Shown: one piece after another, positions 8,620 to 17,130 of the stretch
Layout of the letters: the number at the start of each line of letters is the position of its first letter
Numbering within the stretch: position 1 is the first letter of the stretch
Origin: Flavicella sp.
GTDB lineage: Bacteria; Bacteroidota; Bacteroidia; Flavobacteriales; Flavobacteriaceae
Length of the DNA stretch: 58,317 nucleotides
Direction of reading: 5' to 3'
Assembly: GCF_029238425.1 (NCBI RefSeq)
Contig: NZ_JAQWGB010000080.1
Span: 1-58,317 of the forward strand
Notes under the pieces: generated by a model
Databases searched by the model: none
Seen by the model: the letters and a program-made list of their open reading frames with translations, nothing else
Told to the model about the DNA's origin: nothing
Made by a program: the position numbers and the translations under genes

Positions 8620-8735
8620 GATCTGTTTTTTTTGTGGTTATAAACACATCTTAATCAATAGCAATATAAATAGATCACTTTCTCGGGGTTCAGAAAGGTT
8701 ATTTTACAATTATTCAGGACTGCAAGATATAAATT

Positions 8736-8852
8736 TTAGTGACATCCGCAATCAGAATCGCAATCCGTATTGTTCTTTCCCTTAAAAATAAACTTTTTTA
8801 AAAGAAAAACCATGGCCAATCCTAAAAAAACATACACCAAAATCTCTTGCAT
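8736..8852 (-). CDS. FeoB-associated Cys-rich membrane protein
   Basis: A 38-aa ORF starts 6 nt after the feoB stop. It encodes one transmembrane helix (residues 3-18, 'EILVYVFLGLAMVFLL'), a basic patch (KK..K.K) and a tail with three Cys, 'NNTDCDSDCGCH'. This architecture and position match the small FeoB-associated Cys-rich proteins of Bacteroidota and Firmicutes, thought to help ferrous iron uptake. The function is inferred from family and context. It is the last gene of the feo operon. Confidence 0.85.
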   Translation of the reverse strand: MQEILVYVFLGLAMVFLLKKFIFKGKNNTDCDSDCGCH

Positions 8853-8858
8853 CACTCA

Positions 8859-10961
8859 TTATTTTAAAATCGTAAAGGTAATCAAGGCAGAAACATAGGC
8901 TAATAGTCCCATTCCTACTAATTGAAAAACTGGCCATTTCCATGACTTTGTTTCTCTTTTAACAATGGCCAAGGTTCCCATACATTGCATTGCAAATGCA
9001 TAAAAAACCAACAAAGACATTCCCGCAGGGAAATTAAATCTTTTCTCACCTGTATCCGGATTTACTTCAGCAGCCATTCGTTGTTTTATAGTCCCTTCAT
9101 CATCAGAACCTACACTATAAATGGTAGATAATGTTCCTACAAACACTTCTCTAGCAGCAAAAGAACTGATCAGTGCAATCCCAATTTTCCAGTCATACCC
9201 CAAAGGAGAAATGGCAGGTTCAATTATTTTCCCCATGACACCGATGTATGAGTTTTCTAATTTATAAGAGGCTATTTCACTTTCAAGATCATCCTGATTT
9301 AAGTTTTTACCTACTGATTTTTCTGCTATTATTTTTTCCGCGTTTTGAAAATCATCTGTTCCATTAGACGCCAAAAACCATAAAACTATCGAAATAGCTA
9401 AAATAATTTTCCCGGCTCCTAAAACAAAGGCTTTGGTTTTCTCTATAACATCAAAAAAGATATTTTTTAAAGAAGGCAATTTATAGTTCGGCATCTCAAC
9501 AATAAAAAAGTTTTTACTGTCAACTTTCAATACTTTATTTAAGATATACGCAGAGATGATCGCCGAAGCAAACCCTAAAGCATATAGAGCCATCAGCACC
9601 AATCCTTGCAAACTAAATACTCCAAGAACTCTACCTTCAGGAATAATCAAGGCAATGATAATCGCATACACTGGCAAGCGTGCCGAACAGGTGGTAAACG
9701 GGGTTACTAAAATAGTAATCAATCGATCTTTCCAACCCCCAATATTTCTTGTCGCCATAATCGCCGGAATAGCACATGCGGTACCAGAGATCAACGGAAT
9801 AACACTCTTCCCACTCATTCCAAAACGACGCATAATTTTATCCATTAAAAACACAACACGACTCATATAACCGGTCTCCTCCAATACTGCCACAAATAAA
9901 AACAAAATGGCTATCTGTGGAATAAATATTACAATCCCACCAATTCCAGGAATAATCCCTTCAGAGAATAAATCGTAGAAAACACCTTCTGGCAAATTCT
10001 CTTTAGACCAAGCACTTAGATCTGAGAAGAAAACATCTATATAATCCATTGGCACCGAAGCCCAATCAAACACAGACTGAAACATCAACAACAAAATACT
10101 TGTGAAAATCACATACCCAAATATCTTATGCGTAAGAACCTTATCCAACGTACTACGCAAATCTGTCCCATTTGTCCTATCAATACTATAGGTTTTTTTC
10201 AACACCTCATTTATATATTGATACCTGTAAATAGTTTCTTTGTGCTGATACTTTTTCAACTTTTCACGATCCACTTTAAACTTATCAATGATATGTTTTG
10301 AAGCTTCAGATATAAAAGAAACGTGATTTTTTTGAGTGATTAGCAACCAAGACTTGTACAAAGAAAACCCACGTAAACTAGACTTTACTTCTTTAAAATA
10401 CGCTTCATCAATTTTTTCTGATATTGAAAAAAGCGGATTGACATCACACTCTGTATACTTAGAAATAGCTTCTTTTACATTCTCAATACCGTCTTTTTTT
10501 CTAGCACTGGTAAGTACTATTTTTGTCTTTAAAATAGATTCTAATTTCGCAACATCAAGAGAAATACCTTTACGCTCCATTTGATCTACCATATTGATCA
10601 CTAAAATCGTAGGTATTTTTAAATCTTTAACTTGAGTAAAAAGTAATAAGTTTCTTTTCAGATTCTCCACCTCCGCGACAACAATCACCAAGTCTGGATA
10701 CTCTTTTCCTTCGTTATTTAACAAAGTTTCTAAAACAATACTTTCATCCAAAGAAGTCGGATTGATACTATACGTCCCAGGTAAATCTGTAATAATTGCA
10801 GAACTCCCATCTAACAAATTGCAAGTTCCTTGTTTTTTATCAACCGTGATCCCCGGATAATTACCCACTTTCTGGGTCAAACCTGTAAGCTGATTGAACA
10901 AAGAGGTTTTTCCTGTATTTGGATTTCCTACTAAGGCAACATTTAATTTTTTAGAGCTCAT
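8859..10961 (-). CDS. feoB: Ferrous iron transport protein B
   Basis: FeoB is the inner-membrane Fe(II) transporter with a cytosolic GTPase domain. The G-domain (residues ~1-170) shows G1 'GNPNTGKTS' at 12-20, G2 in 'YPGITVDKK', G3 'DLPGTYS', G4 'NMVD' and G5 'TSARKKDG'. The transmembrane part has two Gate-like domains, including 'ISGTACAIPAIMATRNI' and 'FAAREVFVGTLSTIYS'. Length, 700 aa, is normal. The ATG at 10961 was chosen; a GTG lies one codon upstream. It overlaps the feoA 3' end by 11 nt, implying translational coupling. A 38-aa Cys-rich partner follows. Confidence 0.97.
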   Translation of the reverse strand: MSSKKLNVALVGNPNTGKTSLFNQLTGLTQKVGNYPGITVDKKQGTCNLLDGSSAIITDLPGTYSINPTSLDESIVLETLLNNEGKEYPDLVIVVAEVENLKRNLLLFTQVKDLKIPTILVINMVDQMERKGISLDVAKLESILKTKIVLTSARKKDGIENVKEAISKYTECDVNPLFSISEKIDEAYFKEVKSSLRGFSLYKSWLLITQKNHVSFISEASKHIIDKFKVDREKLKKYQHKETIYRYQYINEVLKKTYSIDRTNGTDLRSTLDKVLTHKIFGYVIFTSILLLMFQSVFDWASVPMDYIDVFFSDLSAWSKENLPEGVFYDLFSEGIIPGIGGIVIFIPQIAILFLFVAVLEETGYMSRVVFLMDKIMRRFGMSGKSVIPLISGTACAIPAIMATRNIGGWKDRLITILVTPFTTCSARLPVYAIIIALIIPEGRVLGVFSLQGLVLMALYALGFASAIISAYILNKVLKVDSKNFFIVEMPNYKLPSLKNIFFDVIEKTKAFVLGAGKIILAISIVLWFLASNGTDDFQNAEKIIAEKSVGKNLNQDDLESEIASYKLENSYIGVMGKIIEPAISPLGYDWKIGIALISSFAAREVFVGTLSTIYSVGSDDEGTIKQRMAAEVNPDTGEKRFNFPAGMSLLVFYAFAMQCMGTLAIVKRETKSWKWPVFQLVGMGLLAYVSALITFTILK

Positions 10962-11193
10962 CACACAATCGTTTTACAAGAATTATACGTTCTGCGGTTT
11001 CTCTTCGGATTGCAAAATGACTCCCATTTACATCTATATATAAGGGATCTTTTAAAGGAGAAAATTGAATCAAGGTAACTTCCTTACCAGGAATACATCC
11101 CATTTCCATTAATGCCAATGGTATTTCATCAAAAGACAGCTCTTCAATAATGCCTTTTTCTCCTCTCTGTAAATTTGCAACGGTATGTATCAA
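10951..11193 (-). CDS. feoA: Ferrous iron transport protein A
   Basis: FeoA is a small cytosolic SH3-like protein that supports FeoB. The 80-aa product has the family layout: 'VANLQRGEKGIIEEL' at the N-terminus, 'LMEMGCIPGKEVTLI' in the middle, and 'LYIDVNGSHFAIRRETAERIIL' spread over the last third. It is the first gene of the feoA-feoB-small Cys protein operon. Upstream lie a TATATTTG -7 element and a palindrome, both on the minus strand. Confidence 0.95.
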   Translation of the reverse strand: MIHTVANLQRGEKGIIEELSFDEIPLALMEMGCIPGKEVTLIQFSPLKDPLYIDVNGSHFAIRRETAERIILVKRLCDEL

Positions 11194-11235
11194 TTCTTTA
11201 CTATTTAATAAAACAACACTGTTTTATGTAGTGTG

Positions 11236-11243
11236 CAAATATA
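11236..11243 (-). promoter_or_regulatory. -7 element of the feo operon promoter
   Basis: The plus strand reads CAAATATA, which is TATATTTG on the minus strand and an exact TAnnTTTG match, 42 nt upstream of the feoA ATG. Confidence 0.5.
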
Positions 11244-11248
11244 TTAAA

Positions 11249-11263
11249 TTAGAATCGTTCTAA
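11249..11263. promoter_or_regulatory. Putative iron-regulator operator upstream of feoA
   Basis: TTAGAA-TCG-TTCTAA is a perfect 6-3-6 inverted repeat placed just upstream of the feo -7 element, across the -10 to -33 spacer. The position would let a bound repressor block polymerase. An Fe-sensing DtxR/IdeR- or Fur-type regulator is inferred from the target genes; the regulator is not in the window. Confidence 0.5.
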
Positions 11264-11304
11264 AATAAGTTTTCTCCTGTTTTTATTTCTATCGAGAGTT
11301 AAAA

Positions 11305-11973
11305 CTATTCCTTCTTAAGAAGATGAATATCCTCAATTATTCGTTGAATTTCTTTGGGATCAGTCCCGTCGTAATACCCGCGAATTCTTTTCTTTTTGTC
11401 TACTAAAATAAATTGTTCGGTGTGAATAAAATCTTGAGAACCTCCATCACCCTCATCTAAAACGGCGAAATAACTTTTTCTAGCCAAGTTGTAAATTTCT
11501 TTTTTCTCACCCGTTACCAAGTGCCATTTAGCATCTACTACTTCTTTATTCATTGCATATTCTTTTAACACAGAAACACTATCCATTACAGGAGTGACTG
11601 AGTGAGACAACAACAATATATCATCATCCTTCAAGAACGCTTTTTGAATTTCAACCATATTGGTGGTCATGATAGGACAAATGGTTCCACAACGAGTAAA
11701 GAAAAAATCTGCAACATAAATTTTATCCTTAAAAGTAGCTTCGGTAACAAGTTCTGCATTCTGATTGACCAATGCAAAATTTGCAATTTTATGGTTCTTT
11801 TTTACGTGTTGCAAAGAAGCATCTACCAATCTTGGATTTACATCAATCGGACTATATACAGGCAGTTTTTTTTCGGGTGTCAACAATTTATAAAACACGA
11901 ATATCCCCACAACACTAAAGACCAACATCACCAAAAGTGTTGGAATTGATTTCTTAAAATATTTGATCTCCAT
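11305..11973 (-). CDS. SCO1/SenC family copper chaperone
   Basis: The protein is a thioredoxin-fold, membrane-anchored factor that delivers copper to cytochrome oxidase. It has one N-terminal membrane helix (residues ~9-30). The Cu-binding CxxxC is at Cys95/Cys99 in 'FFFTRCGTICPIM', and the third ligand is His184 in 'DFIHTEQFILVD'. Length is 222 aa. The ATG at 11973 replaces a longer in-frame start at 12066, because a TAATTTTG -7 element (minus strand, 11983-11990) falls inside the longer version. It lies upstream of the feo operon on the same strand but has a 111-nt gap and a separate promoter. Confidence 0.9.
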   Translation of the reverse strand: MEIKYFKKSIPTLLVMLVFSVVGIFVFYKLLTPEKKLPVYSPIDVNPRLVDASLQHVKKNHKIANFALVNQNAELVTEATFKDKIYVADFFFTRCGTICPIMTTNMVEIQKAFLKDDDILLLSHSVTPVMDSVSVLKEYAMNKEVVDAKWHLVTGEKKEIYNLARKSYFAVLDEGDGGSQDFIHTEQFILVDKKKRIRGYYDGTDPKEIQRIIEDIHLLKKE

Positions 11974-11982
11974 AATTGAGAT

Positions 11983-11990
11983 CAAAATTA
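11983..11990 (-). promoter_or_regulatory. -7 element of the SCO1/SenC gene
   Basis: TAATTTTG on the minus strand matches TAnnTTTG, 10 nt before the ATG at 11973. It argues against the longer start at 12066. Confidence 0.4.
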
Positions 11991-12106
11991 CGATTCTCGG
12001 TGGAAGAAATTTATTTTTATTTGAGAAAATCCTGTCTTTAACACAATTTAACTCAACAGAATGCAATTCTTTCTACAAATCAATTTAAAGCCTTTATTTA
12101 AAATTG

Positions 12107-12114
12107 TACATTTG
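12107..12114 (+). promoter_or_regulatory. -7 element of the rseP gene
   Basis: TACATTTG matches TAnnTTTG and lies 28 nt upstream of the ATG at 12143, inside a longer in-frame TTG-started ORF. It therefore supports the shorter start. Confidence 0.45.
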
Positions 12115-12142
12115 CTTTCGATTTTTATACCTAAAAAAGCAA

Positions 12143-13489
12143 ATGGAAGTTTTTATCAAAGCATCACAATTTTTATTAAGTCTATCATTATTAATTGTAC
12201 TGCACGAGTTGGGGCACTTTATTCCAGCTAAATTATTTAAAACCAGAGTAGAAAAATTCTACTTATTTTTCGATTATAAATTTTCAATTTTCAAGAAAAA
12301 AATAGGAGATACGGTATATGGTATTGGATGGATTCCATTGGGAGGATATGTGAAAATATCTGGAATGATTGATGAAAGTATGGATACGGAGCAAATGGCA
12401 TTGCCACCGCAACCATGGGAATTTAGATCTAAACCGGCTTGGCAGCGTTTGATAATAATGCTAGGTGGAGTTATCGTAAACTTTATTCTTGGATTTGCTA
12501 TCTATATTTTGATCTTATTTACTTGGGGAGAAAGCTATTTACCTAATGAAAATGTAAAAGACGGTATTTGGGTTACAGATTCTTTAGGAATTGAATTGGG
12601 CTTAAAAACAGGAGACAAAATTAAATCGGTTGATGGAAACAAAATAAAGGCATTTTCTAGTTTGCCAGGTGAATTTATCAATGGTACTTCCTATATCATT
12701 GAAAGAAATGGACAAACTATTGAAAAAGAAGTCCCTGTAGATTTTATTTCAAAATTAATTGAAAAAGGAAAAGGAGTGAGACCTTTTATATCTCCAAGAA
12801 TTCCTTTTGTGATTGGTGGATTTGGTCCAGAGTCAAAAAATTCTGAAAGTGGATTGCTTCCAAAAGATTTAATTTTAGCCATCAATGGAACTCCTATAAA
12901 ATACTTTGATGAGGCCAGTGCTATTTTAACGACCTACAAAAATCAAACAGTGACATTAGCTGTTAAAAGAAAAAATGAAGACATCACTGTTCCTGTAAAC
13001 TTAGACGAAAATGGAAAAATAGGAGTTAGTCTTGGTAGTTTACCTGATGTAGACATGGAAAAATTAGGTTACTACACTCTAGAAACAAAAGAATATACTT
13101 TTGCACAGGCCATTCCTGCCGGAACAGCAAAAGGGGTCAAAACTTTGACGGATTATATCAAACAGCTGAAAAAAGTTTTCAATCCAGAAACTGGTGCTTA
13201 TAAAGGTTTAGGAGGATTTATTTCTATCGGAAGCATTTTCCCTTCCACTTGGAGTTGGCAATCTTTTTGGGGAATTACAGCCTTTTTATCGATCATGTTA
13301 GGTTTTATGAATTTACTACCTATCCCTGCCTTAGATGGAGGTCATGTAGTATTTACATTATATGAAATGATTACAGGAAGAAAACCTTCTGATAAATTTT
13401 TAGAATATGCACAAATCACAGGATTTGTTGTTTTAATGGCCTTATTATTATTTGCCAATGCAAATGATGTCATCAAGTTATTCCATTAA
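12143..13489 (+). CDS. rseP: RIP metalloprotease RseP (site-2 protease, M50B)
   Basis: This is a membrane-embedded zinc protease that cuts substrates within the membrane, such as anti-sigma factors or signal-peptide remnants. The 448-aa protein has the zinc motif HELGH at residues 21-25 in the first helix. A helix with 'MLGGVIVNFILGF' follows, then a periplasmic region with two PDZ-like domains (about 130-290). The C-terminal 'FMNLLPIPALDGGHVVF' carries the third zinc ligand Asp. The start at 12143 gives a normal N-terminus and fits the TACATTTG element. A terminator follows at 13511-13544. It is divergent from the SCO gene. Confidence 0.95.
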   Translation: MEVFIKASQFLLSLSLLIVLHELGHFIPAKLFKTRVEKFYLFFDYKFSIFKKKIGDTVYGIGWIPLGGYVKISGMIDESMDTEQMALPPQPWEFRSKPAWQRLIIMLGGVIVNFILGFAIYILILFTWGESYLPNENVKDGIWVTDSLGIELGLKTGDKIKSVDGNKIKAFSSLPGEFINGTSYIIERNGQTIEKEVPVDFISKLIEKGKGVRPFISPRIPFVIGGFGPESKNSESGLLPKDLILAINGTPIKYFDEASAILTTYKNQTVTLAVKRKNEDITVPVNLDENGKIGVSLGSLPDVDMEKLGYYTLETKEYTFAQAIPAGTAKGVKTLTDYIKQLKKVFNPETGAYKGLGGFISIGSIFPSTWSWQSFWGITAFLSIMLGFMNLLPIPALDGGHVVFTLYEMITGRKPSDKFLEYAQITGFVVLMALLLFANANDVIKLFH

Positions 13490-13510
13490 AATTTTCATTT
13501 ATAAAACAGA

Positions 13511-13544
13511 AAAGACCTCTTGCAAAAACAAGGGGTCTTTTTTT
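13511..13544 (+). terminator. Intrinsic terminator of rseP
   Basis: The stem AAAGACCtCTTG / CAAGgGGTCTTT with a CAAAAA-type loop is followed by a T-run. It starts 22 nt after the rseP stop. Confidence 0.8.
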
Positions 13545-13640
13545 GCCTATTAAAATTGTTTTTTTTGAGCTCCCTCTCTTTATCATCGTTCAAAAGACAA
13601 AGTTGCGTAATAAAAAAACTTATTTTTTTTCGATAAAAAA

Positions 13641-13670
13641 AAACCTTCACAAATTAAATTATGAAGGTTT
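13641..13670 (-). terminator. Intrinsic terminator of bioB
   Basis: The 9-bp stem AAACCTTCA / TGAAGGTTT with a 12-nt loop is followed on the minus strand by a long T-run. It lies just after the bioB stop. Confidence 0.75.
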
Positions 13671-13693
13671 TACTTTTATTGTATCGACAAGAA

Positions 13694-14806
13694 TTAGTTG
13701 TCTTTCAACTCAGCTCTAATTTCTTTAGCACTTGCTTTAGCAGCTTCGTTTCTTTCAATTTTATGTTCTGGACGCGTCCATTTTGGATTTTCTCCTTTTG
13801 CTGCTAACTGAGAATCTTCAGACTCTACAGTTTTAGGCTGTACCTTTTTTGTAAAAGGTTTCATTGCGTTTAAACCTAATTTCTCAAACAACTTCATATC
13901 CTCATCAACATCAGGATTTGGAGTTGTCAATAATTTATCTCCTGCAAAAATAGAATTTGCACCTGCAAAGAAACACATTGCTTGTCCTTCTTGGCTCATT
14001 TGAGTTCTACCTGCCGACAAACGAACTTGCGTTTCTGGCATCACAATTCTAGTAGTGGCTACCATTCGGATCATTTCCCAAATTTCAACTGGTTTTTGCT
14101 CTTCTAAAGGAGTTCCTTCAACCGCTACCAATGCATTGATTGGAGTAGATTCTGGTTGTGGATTTAACGTTGATAAAGCTACTAACATTCCAGCTCTATC
14201 TTCAATAGATTCTCCCATACCAATAATACCACCTGAACAAACAGTAACGTTTGTTTTACGTACATTATCAATCGTATCCAAACGATCTTGATACCCTCTT
14301 GTAGAAATTACTTCTTTATAGTATTCTTCTGAAGAATCTAAGTTGTGATTGTATGCATATAAACCAGCTTCTGCCAAACGCTTTGCCTGATTTTCTGTGA
14401 CCATACCTAAAGTACAGCAAACTTCCATATCTAACTTATTAATGGTACGAACCATTTCTAATACCTCATCAAATTCAGGTCCGTCTTTTACATTTCTCCA
14501 AGACGCTCCCATACAAACTCTAGAAGAACCTCCTGCTTTTGCACGCAAAGCTTGCGCTTTTACTTGTTGCACTGGCATTAGGTCATTCCCATCAATATCG
14601 GTATGATAACGAGCTGCTTGTGGACAATATCCACAATCTTCAGAACATCCTCCTGTTTTAATTGATAATAATGTTGACACCTGAACCGCATTTGGGTCAT
14701 GGTGTAATCTATGTATTTGAGCTGCTTCGTACAACAACTCCATTAATGGTTTATTATATATGTCAAGAATTTCTTCTTTCGTCCAATTATGTCTTACTTC
14801 ACTCAT
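13694..14806 (-). CDS. bioB: Biotin synthase
   Basis: BioB is the radical-SAM enzyme that inserts sulfur into dethiobiotin. The 370-aa protein has the radical-SAM Cys motif in 'KTGGCSEDCGYCPQAARY' (CxxxCxxC), 'VCMGASWRN', 'NHNLDSSEEYY' and 'MCFFAGANSIFAGDKLLTT', all conserved. The C-terminus has about 30 extra charged residues with little predicted structure, a tail seen in some Bacteroidota BioB. A TACTTTTG element (minus strand, 14829-14836) lies upstream, and a ketoacyl synthase gene precedes it by 82 nt on the same strand. No other biotin genes are in the window. Confidence 0.97.
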   Translation of the reverse strand: MSEVRHNWTKEEILDIYNKPLMELLYEAAQIHRLHHDPNAVQVSTLLSIKTGGCSEDCGYCPQAARYHTDIDGNDLMPVQQVKAQALRAKAGGSSRVCMGASWRNVKDGPEFDEVLEMVRTINKLDMEVCCTLGMVTENQAKRLAEAGLYAYNHNLDSSEEYYKEVISTRGYQDRLDTIDNVRKTNVTVCSGGIIGMGESIEDRAGMLVALSTLNPQPESTPINALVAVEGTPLEEQKPVEIWEMIRMVATTRIVMPETQVRLSAGRTQMSQEGQAMCFFAGANSIFAGDKLLTTPNPDVDEDMKLFEKLGLNAMKPFTKKVQPKTVESEDSQLAAKGENPKWTRPEHKIERNEAAKASAKEIRAELKDN

Positions 14807-14828
14807 AATTTTTCTTAATTTAAAGGTT

Positions 14829-14836
14829 CAAAAGTA
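14829..14836 (-). promoter_or_regulatory. -7 element of the bioB promoter
   Basis: TACTTTTG on the minus strand matches TAnnTTTG, 22 nt upstream of the bioB ATG. It indicates that bioB can be transcribed independently of the ketoacyl synthase gene. Confidence 0.4.
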
Positions 14837-14888
14837 CGTAATAAAATTGTCATTATTATGACTTGAATCATAATAAGCAGGAAAAGTC

Positions 14889-16052
14889 TTATTTAGAACT
14901 CAACAAAATACTCACTGCATTTCCGCCAAACCCAACGGAATTCACCAGGATGGTTTCAAGCTTTTTTGGGGCTTTAGAAATAGTACTAAAAGGTACTTCA
15001 ATAAATTGCTGACGTTGCAACATTAATATTGCCAACTCCATACTCAATACTCCTGAGGTTCCAAGTGTATGACCTATTTTCCACTTGTTAGTAGTCAAAG
15101 CAGGTATTTGCTCACCAAATATTTTTTGAATTGCATTGTATTCAGAGCTATCTCCCTTAAGAGTACCAGGTGCATGCATCACAATAGCATCCACAGTATC
15201 CAATCCAGCATCTTTTAAGGCCATTTTCATAGACTTCTGAAAACATTCAGCATTTGCAGATATTGAAATATTATGCTTTAATTCCTCTGTAGCATACCCT
15301 ATACCTTCAATTACTGCCAAGGATTTTTCAGAAACTCCTTTTTCTAAACACATAGCAACAGCGCCCTCACCCACTACCATTGTATTGATCTCTTTATCAA
15401 AATCTAACGCTTTACAAGGAAAAATATCTTCTTTTACAATGGGTGCATAAATTTTTAAGGCCCGCATTTGAGCTATGGTAAAAGCCGTATTTGCTGCTTC
15501 ACTTCCTCCTACTAAAAACGTCTCAGACATTCCTGATCGAATCCAAGCAATTCCATTTAAAACCGCATGCAAAGCAGTAGAACATGTTATGGAATGACTT
15601 ATATCAGGTCCGGAAGTTTGTAAATCTTGCGCTACCCAAGAGGCAATATTCCCTAAAGTTGTTGTTGGAGAAGTTAAGGTAGCTGTTTTACCGAATTCAT
15701 TTGTTTTAAAATCATCATAATAATTTTCAAATAATTCTGTAGCCCCTCTAGACGAACCTATGTTCACACCAAAATCTGCCGACCAATCTACTTGACTCAA
15801 AGCCTTTCTTGAGGTATATATTGCAAATAAAACAGAGCTATCTAAATTTTTATATTTAGAATCGGAATTTCTTAAATCATTTAACTCCTCTTTTATATAA
15901 ACAGGAATCTCTCCTACATATGCATCAAATTTCTCAAAATTTTTAACACTTAAAAAAGTCTCATTTTTTAGGTAGTTGTTCCATATCTCATCGGGGCTTG
16001 ACCCCAAACTAGAAACCGACGATAGTCCGGTAATAGATATTTTCTCCTTCAT
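14889..16052 (-). CDS. Beta-ketoacyl synthase (KAS, FabF/B-like)
   Basis: This thiolase-fold condensing enzyme extends acyl chains on a carrier protein. The 387-aa product keeps the catalytic triad: Cys157 in 'HSITCSTALHAV', His293 in 'VMHAPGTLKGD' and His328 in 'NKWKIGHTLGTSG', with Lys325. It is shorter than FabF (about 410 aa), and the first His motif is HAPGT rather than HGTGT. It therefore looks like a specialised paralogue and not the main fatty-acid enzyme. It lies upstream of bioB on the same strand, which could mean a role in making the pimeloyl precursor; that is only inferred from position. A TATATTTG element (16075-16082, minus) precedes it. Confidence 0.85.
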   Translation of the reverse strand: MKEKISITGLSSVSSLGSSPDEIWNNYLKNETFLSVKNFEKFDAYVGEIPVYIKEELNDLRNSDSKYKNLDSSVLFAIYTSRKALSQVDWSADFGVNIGSSRGATELFENYYDDFKTNEFGKTATLTSPTTTLGNIASWVAQDLQTSGPDISHSITCSTALHAVLNGIAWIRSGMSETFLVGGSEAANTAFTIAQMRALKIYAPIVKEDIFPCKALDFDKEINTMVVGEGAVAMCLEKGVSEKSLAVIEGIGYATEELKHNISISANAECFQKSMKMALKDAGLDTVDAIVMHAPGTLKGDSSEYNAIQKIFGEQIPALTTNKWKIGHTLGTSGVLSMELAILMLQRQQFIEVPFSTISKAPKKLETILVNSVGFGGNAVSILLSSK

Positions 16053-16074
16053 GTAATCCTACTTGGTTAAGCCG

Positions 16075-16082
16075 CAAATATA
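16075..16082 (-). promoter_or_regulatory. -7 element of the ketoacyl synthase gene
   Basis: TATATTTG on the minus strand is an exact TAnnTTTG match, 22 nt upstream of the ATG at 16052. Confidence 0.45.
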
Positions 16083-16086
16083 CATA

Positions 16087-17061
16087 TTAAAACCATTTTT
16101 TCCTTTTAAAAAACCAGACACTTATAAGGGTGATCACTAGCATTGCGCTTAACAAAATAAAATATCCATTCTTATTTCGCAGCTCAGGAATATTTTCAAA
16201 ATTCATCCCATAAATTCCTGCAATAAAAGTCAATGGAATAAATATCACAGAGAAAATCGTTAAGGTTTTCATCACCTCATTCAAACGATGCCCCTGAATA
16301 CTAAAAATTAAATTTATCTTACTTTCTAATTCTTGAATTTCAAAATCAATCTCGCCAATTAAATTATTTGTTTGCTCTTTAAGCTCACTAAAATATTTGG
16401 TTTCAAAATCATCAAAGGAAGTTTTTTCAAGCTTGATAATAATATCACCTAAACTAATGGAAGCTTTTTTAAATTTAAATAAAATCTGTTTTCTTTTCTC
16501 AACTTTTACCGTAAACTCAGGTGTGGGCTTTACATTTGAAAAATTAATATCTTTTAATTCTGAACGATCTTCATAAGCATCATGATAATGATCTATAATA
16601 GATTCCAAAATTAAATACAATAAATAATCTGCGTTTTTCTTTCTTGTAATCCCTTTATTAGACTCTAATCTTTGTCGAATCCAACCAAAATGATCTCCCG
16701 CTCTTTCTTGTATAGACCACACAAATTTATGAGATACTATCAAAACCATTTGCTCGGATTTGAAATCATCTTCATCAGTTTTCAATACACGAATCGTGAT
16801 CAAAGAAACATCATCCAACTCTATCACTTTATTGGGATGAATATCCTCGGTCAGAAGCTTTGTCAAAAAATCATCTAAACTATTATTTTTTACGATTTTT
16901 AAAAACTCCTGTTTAAAAGCAAAACCATAGGTATTCAACCATTGAATCCTACCATTTTCAGCAGGCAATTTAATGGTATCAATATCTGACACTTCAAATT
17001 TCTCGTAAGAATTGGCATCATAATTTATGACGGAACTTTGACTATTAAACTCCTGAGACAT
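16087..17061 (-). CDS. corA: CorA family Mg2+/Co2+ transporter
   Basis: CorA is a pentameric divalent-cation channel of the inner membrane. The 324-aa protein has a large N-terminal cytosolic domain and a long helix with charged residues (~190-260). Two transmembrane helices lie at the C-terminus (about 268-287 and 300-318). The selectivity motif GMN is present in 'GIYGMNFENIPEL' between them, and the C-terminus ends with the basic 'FKRKKWF'. It stands alone, with a ~70-nt gap to the GH105 gene downstream on the same strand. Confidence 0.94.
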   Translation of the reverse strand: MSQEFNSQSSVINYDANSYEKFEVSDIDTIKLPAENGRIQWLNTYGFAFKQEFLKIVKNNSLDDFLTKLLTEDIHPNKVIELDDVSLITIRVLKTDEDDFKSEQMVLIVSHKFVWSIQERAGDHFGWIRQRLESNKGITRKKNADYLLYLILESIIDHYHDAYEDRSELKDINFSNVKPTPEFTVKVEKRKQILFKFKKASISLGDIIIKLEKTSFDDFETKYFSELKEQTNNLIGEIDFEIQELESKINLIFSIQGHRLNEVMKTLTIFSVIFIPLTFIAGIYGMNFENIPELRNKNGYFILLSAMLVITLISVWFFKRKKWF

Positions 17062-17130
17062 TTTTTTCGATTGAGAATTATTCTTAAAAATAACTTTTCG
17101 AAATGAAAAAACCTCTTTTTCCGAAATATT

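Noticed and set aside
8603-8785. 60-aa plus-strand ORF opposite the Feo small protein
   Set aside because: It is antisense to the convincing 38-aa Cys-rich protein and the HNH gene start, and has no features of its own.
11602-11949. 115-aa plus-strand ORF
   Set aside because: It is antisense to the SCO1/SenC gene and shows no recognisable features.
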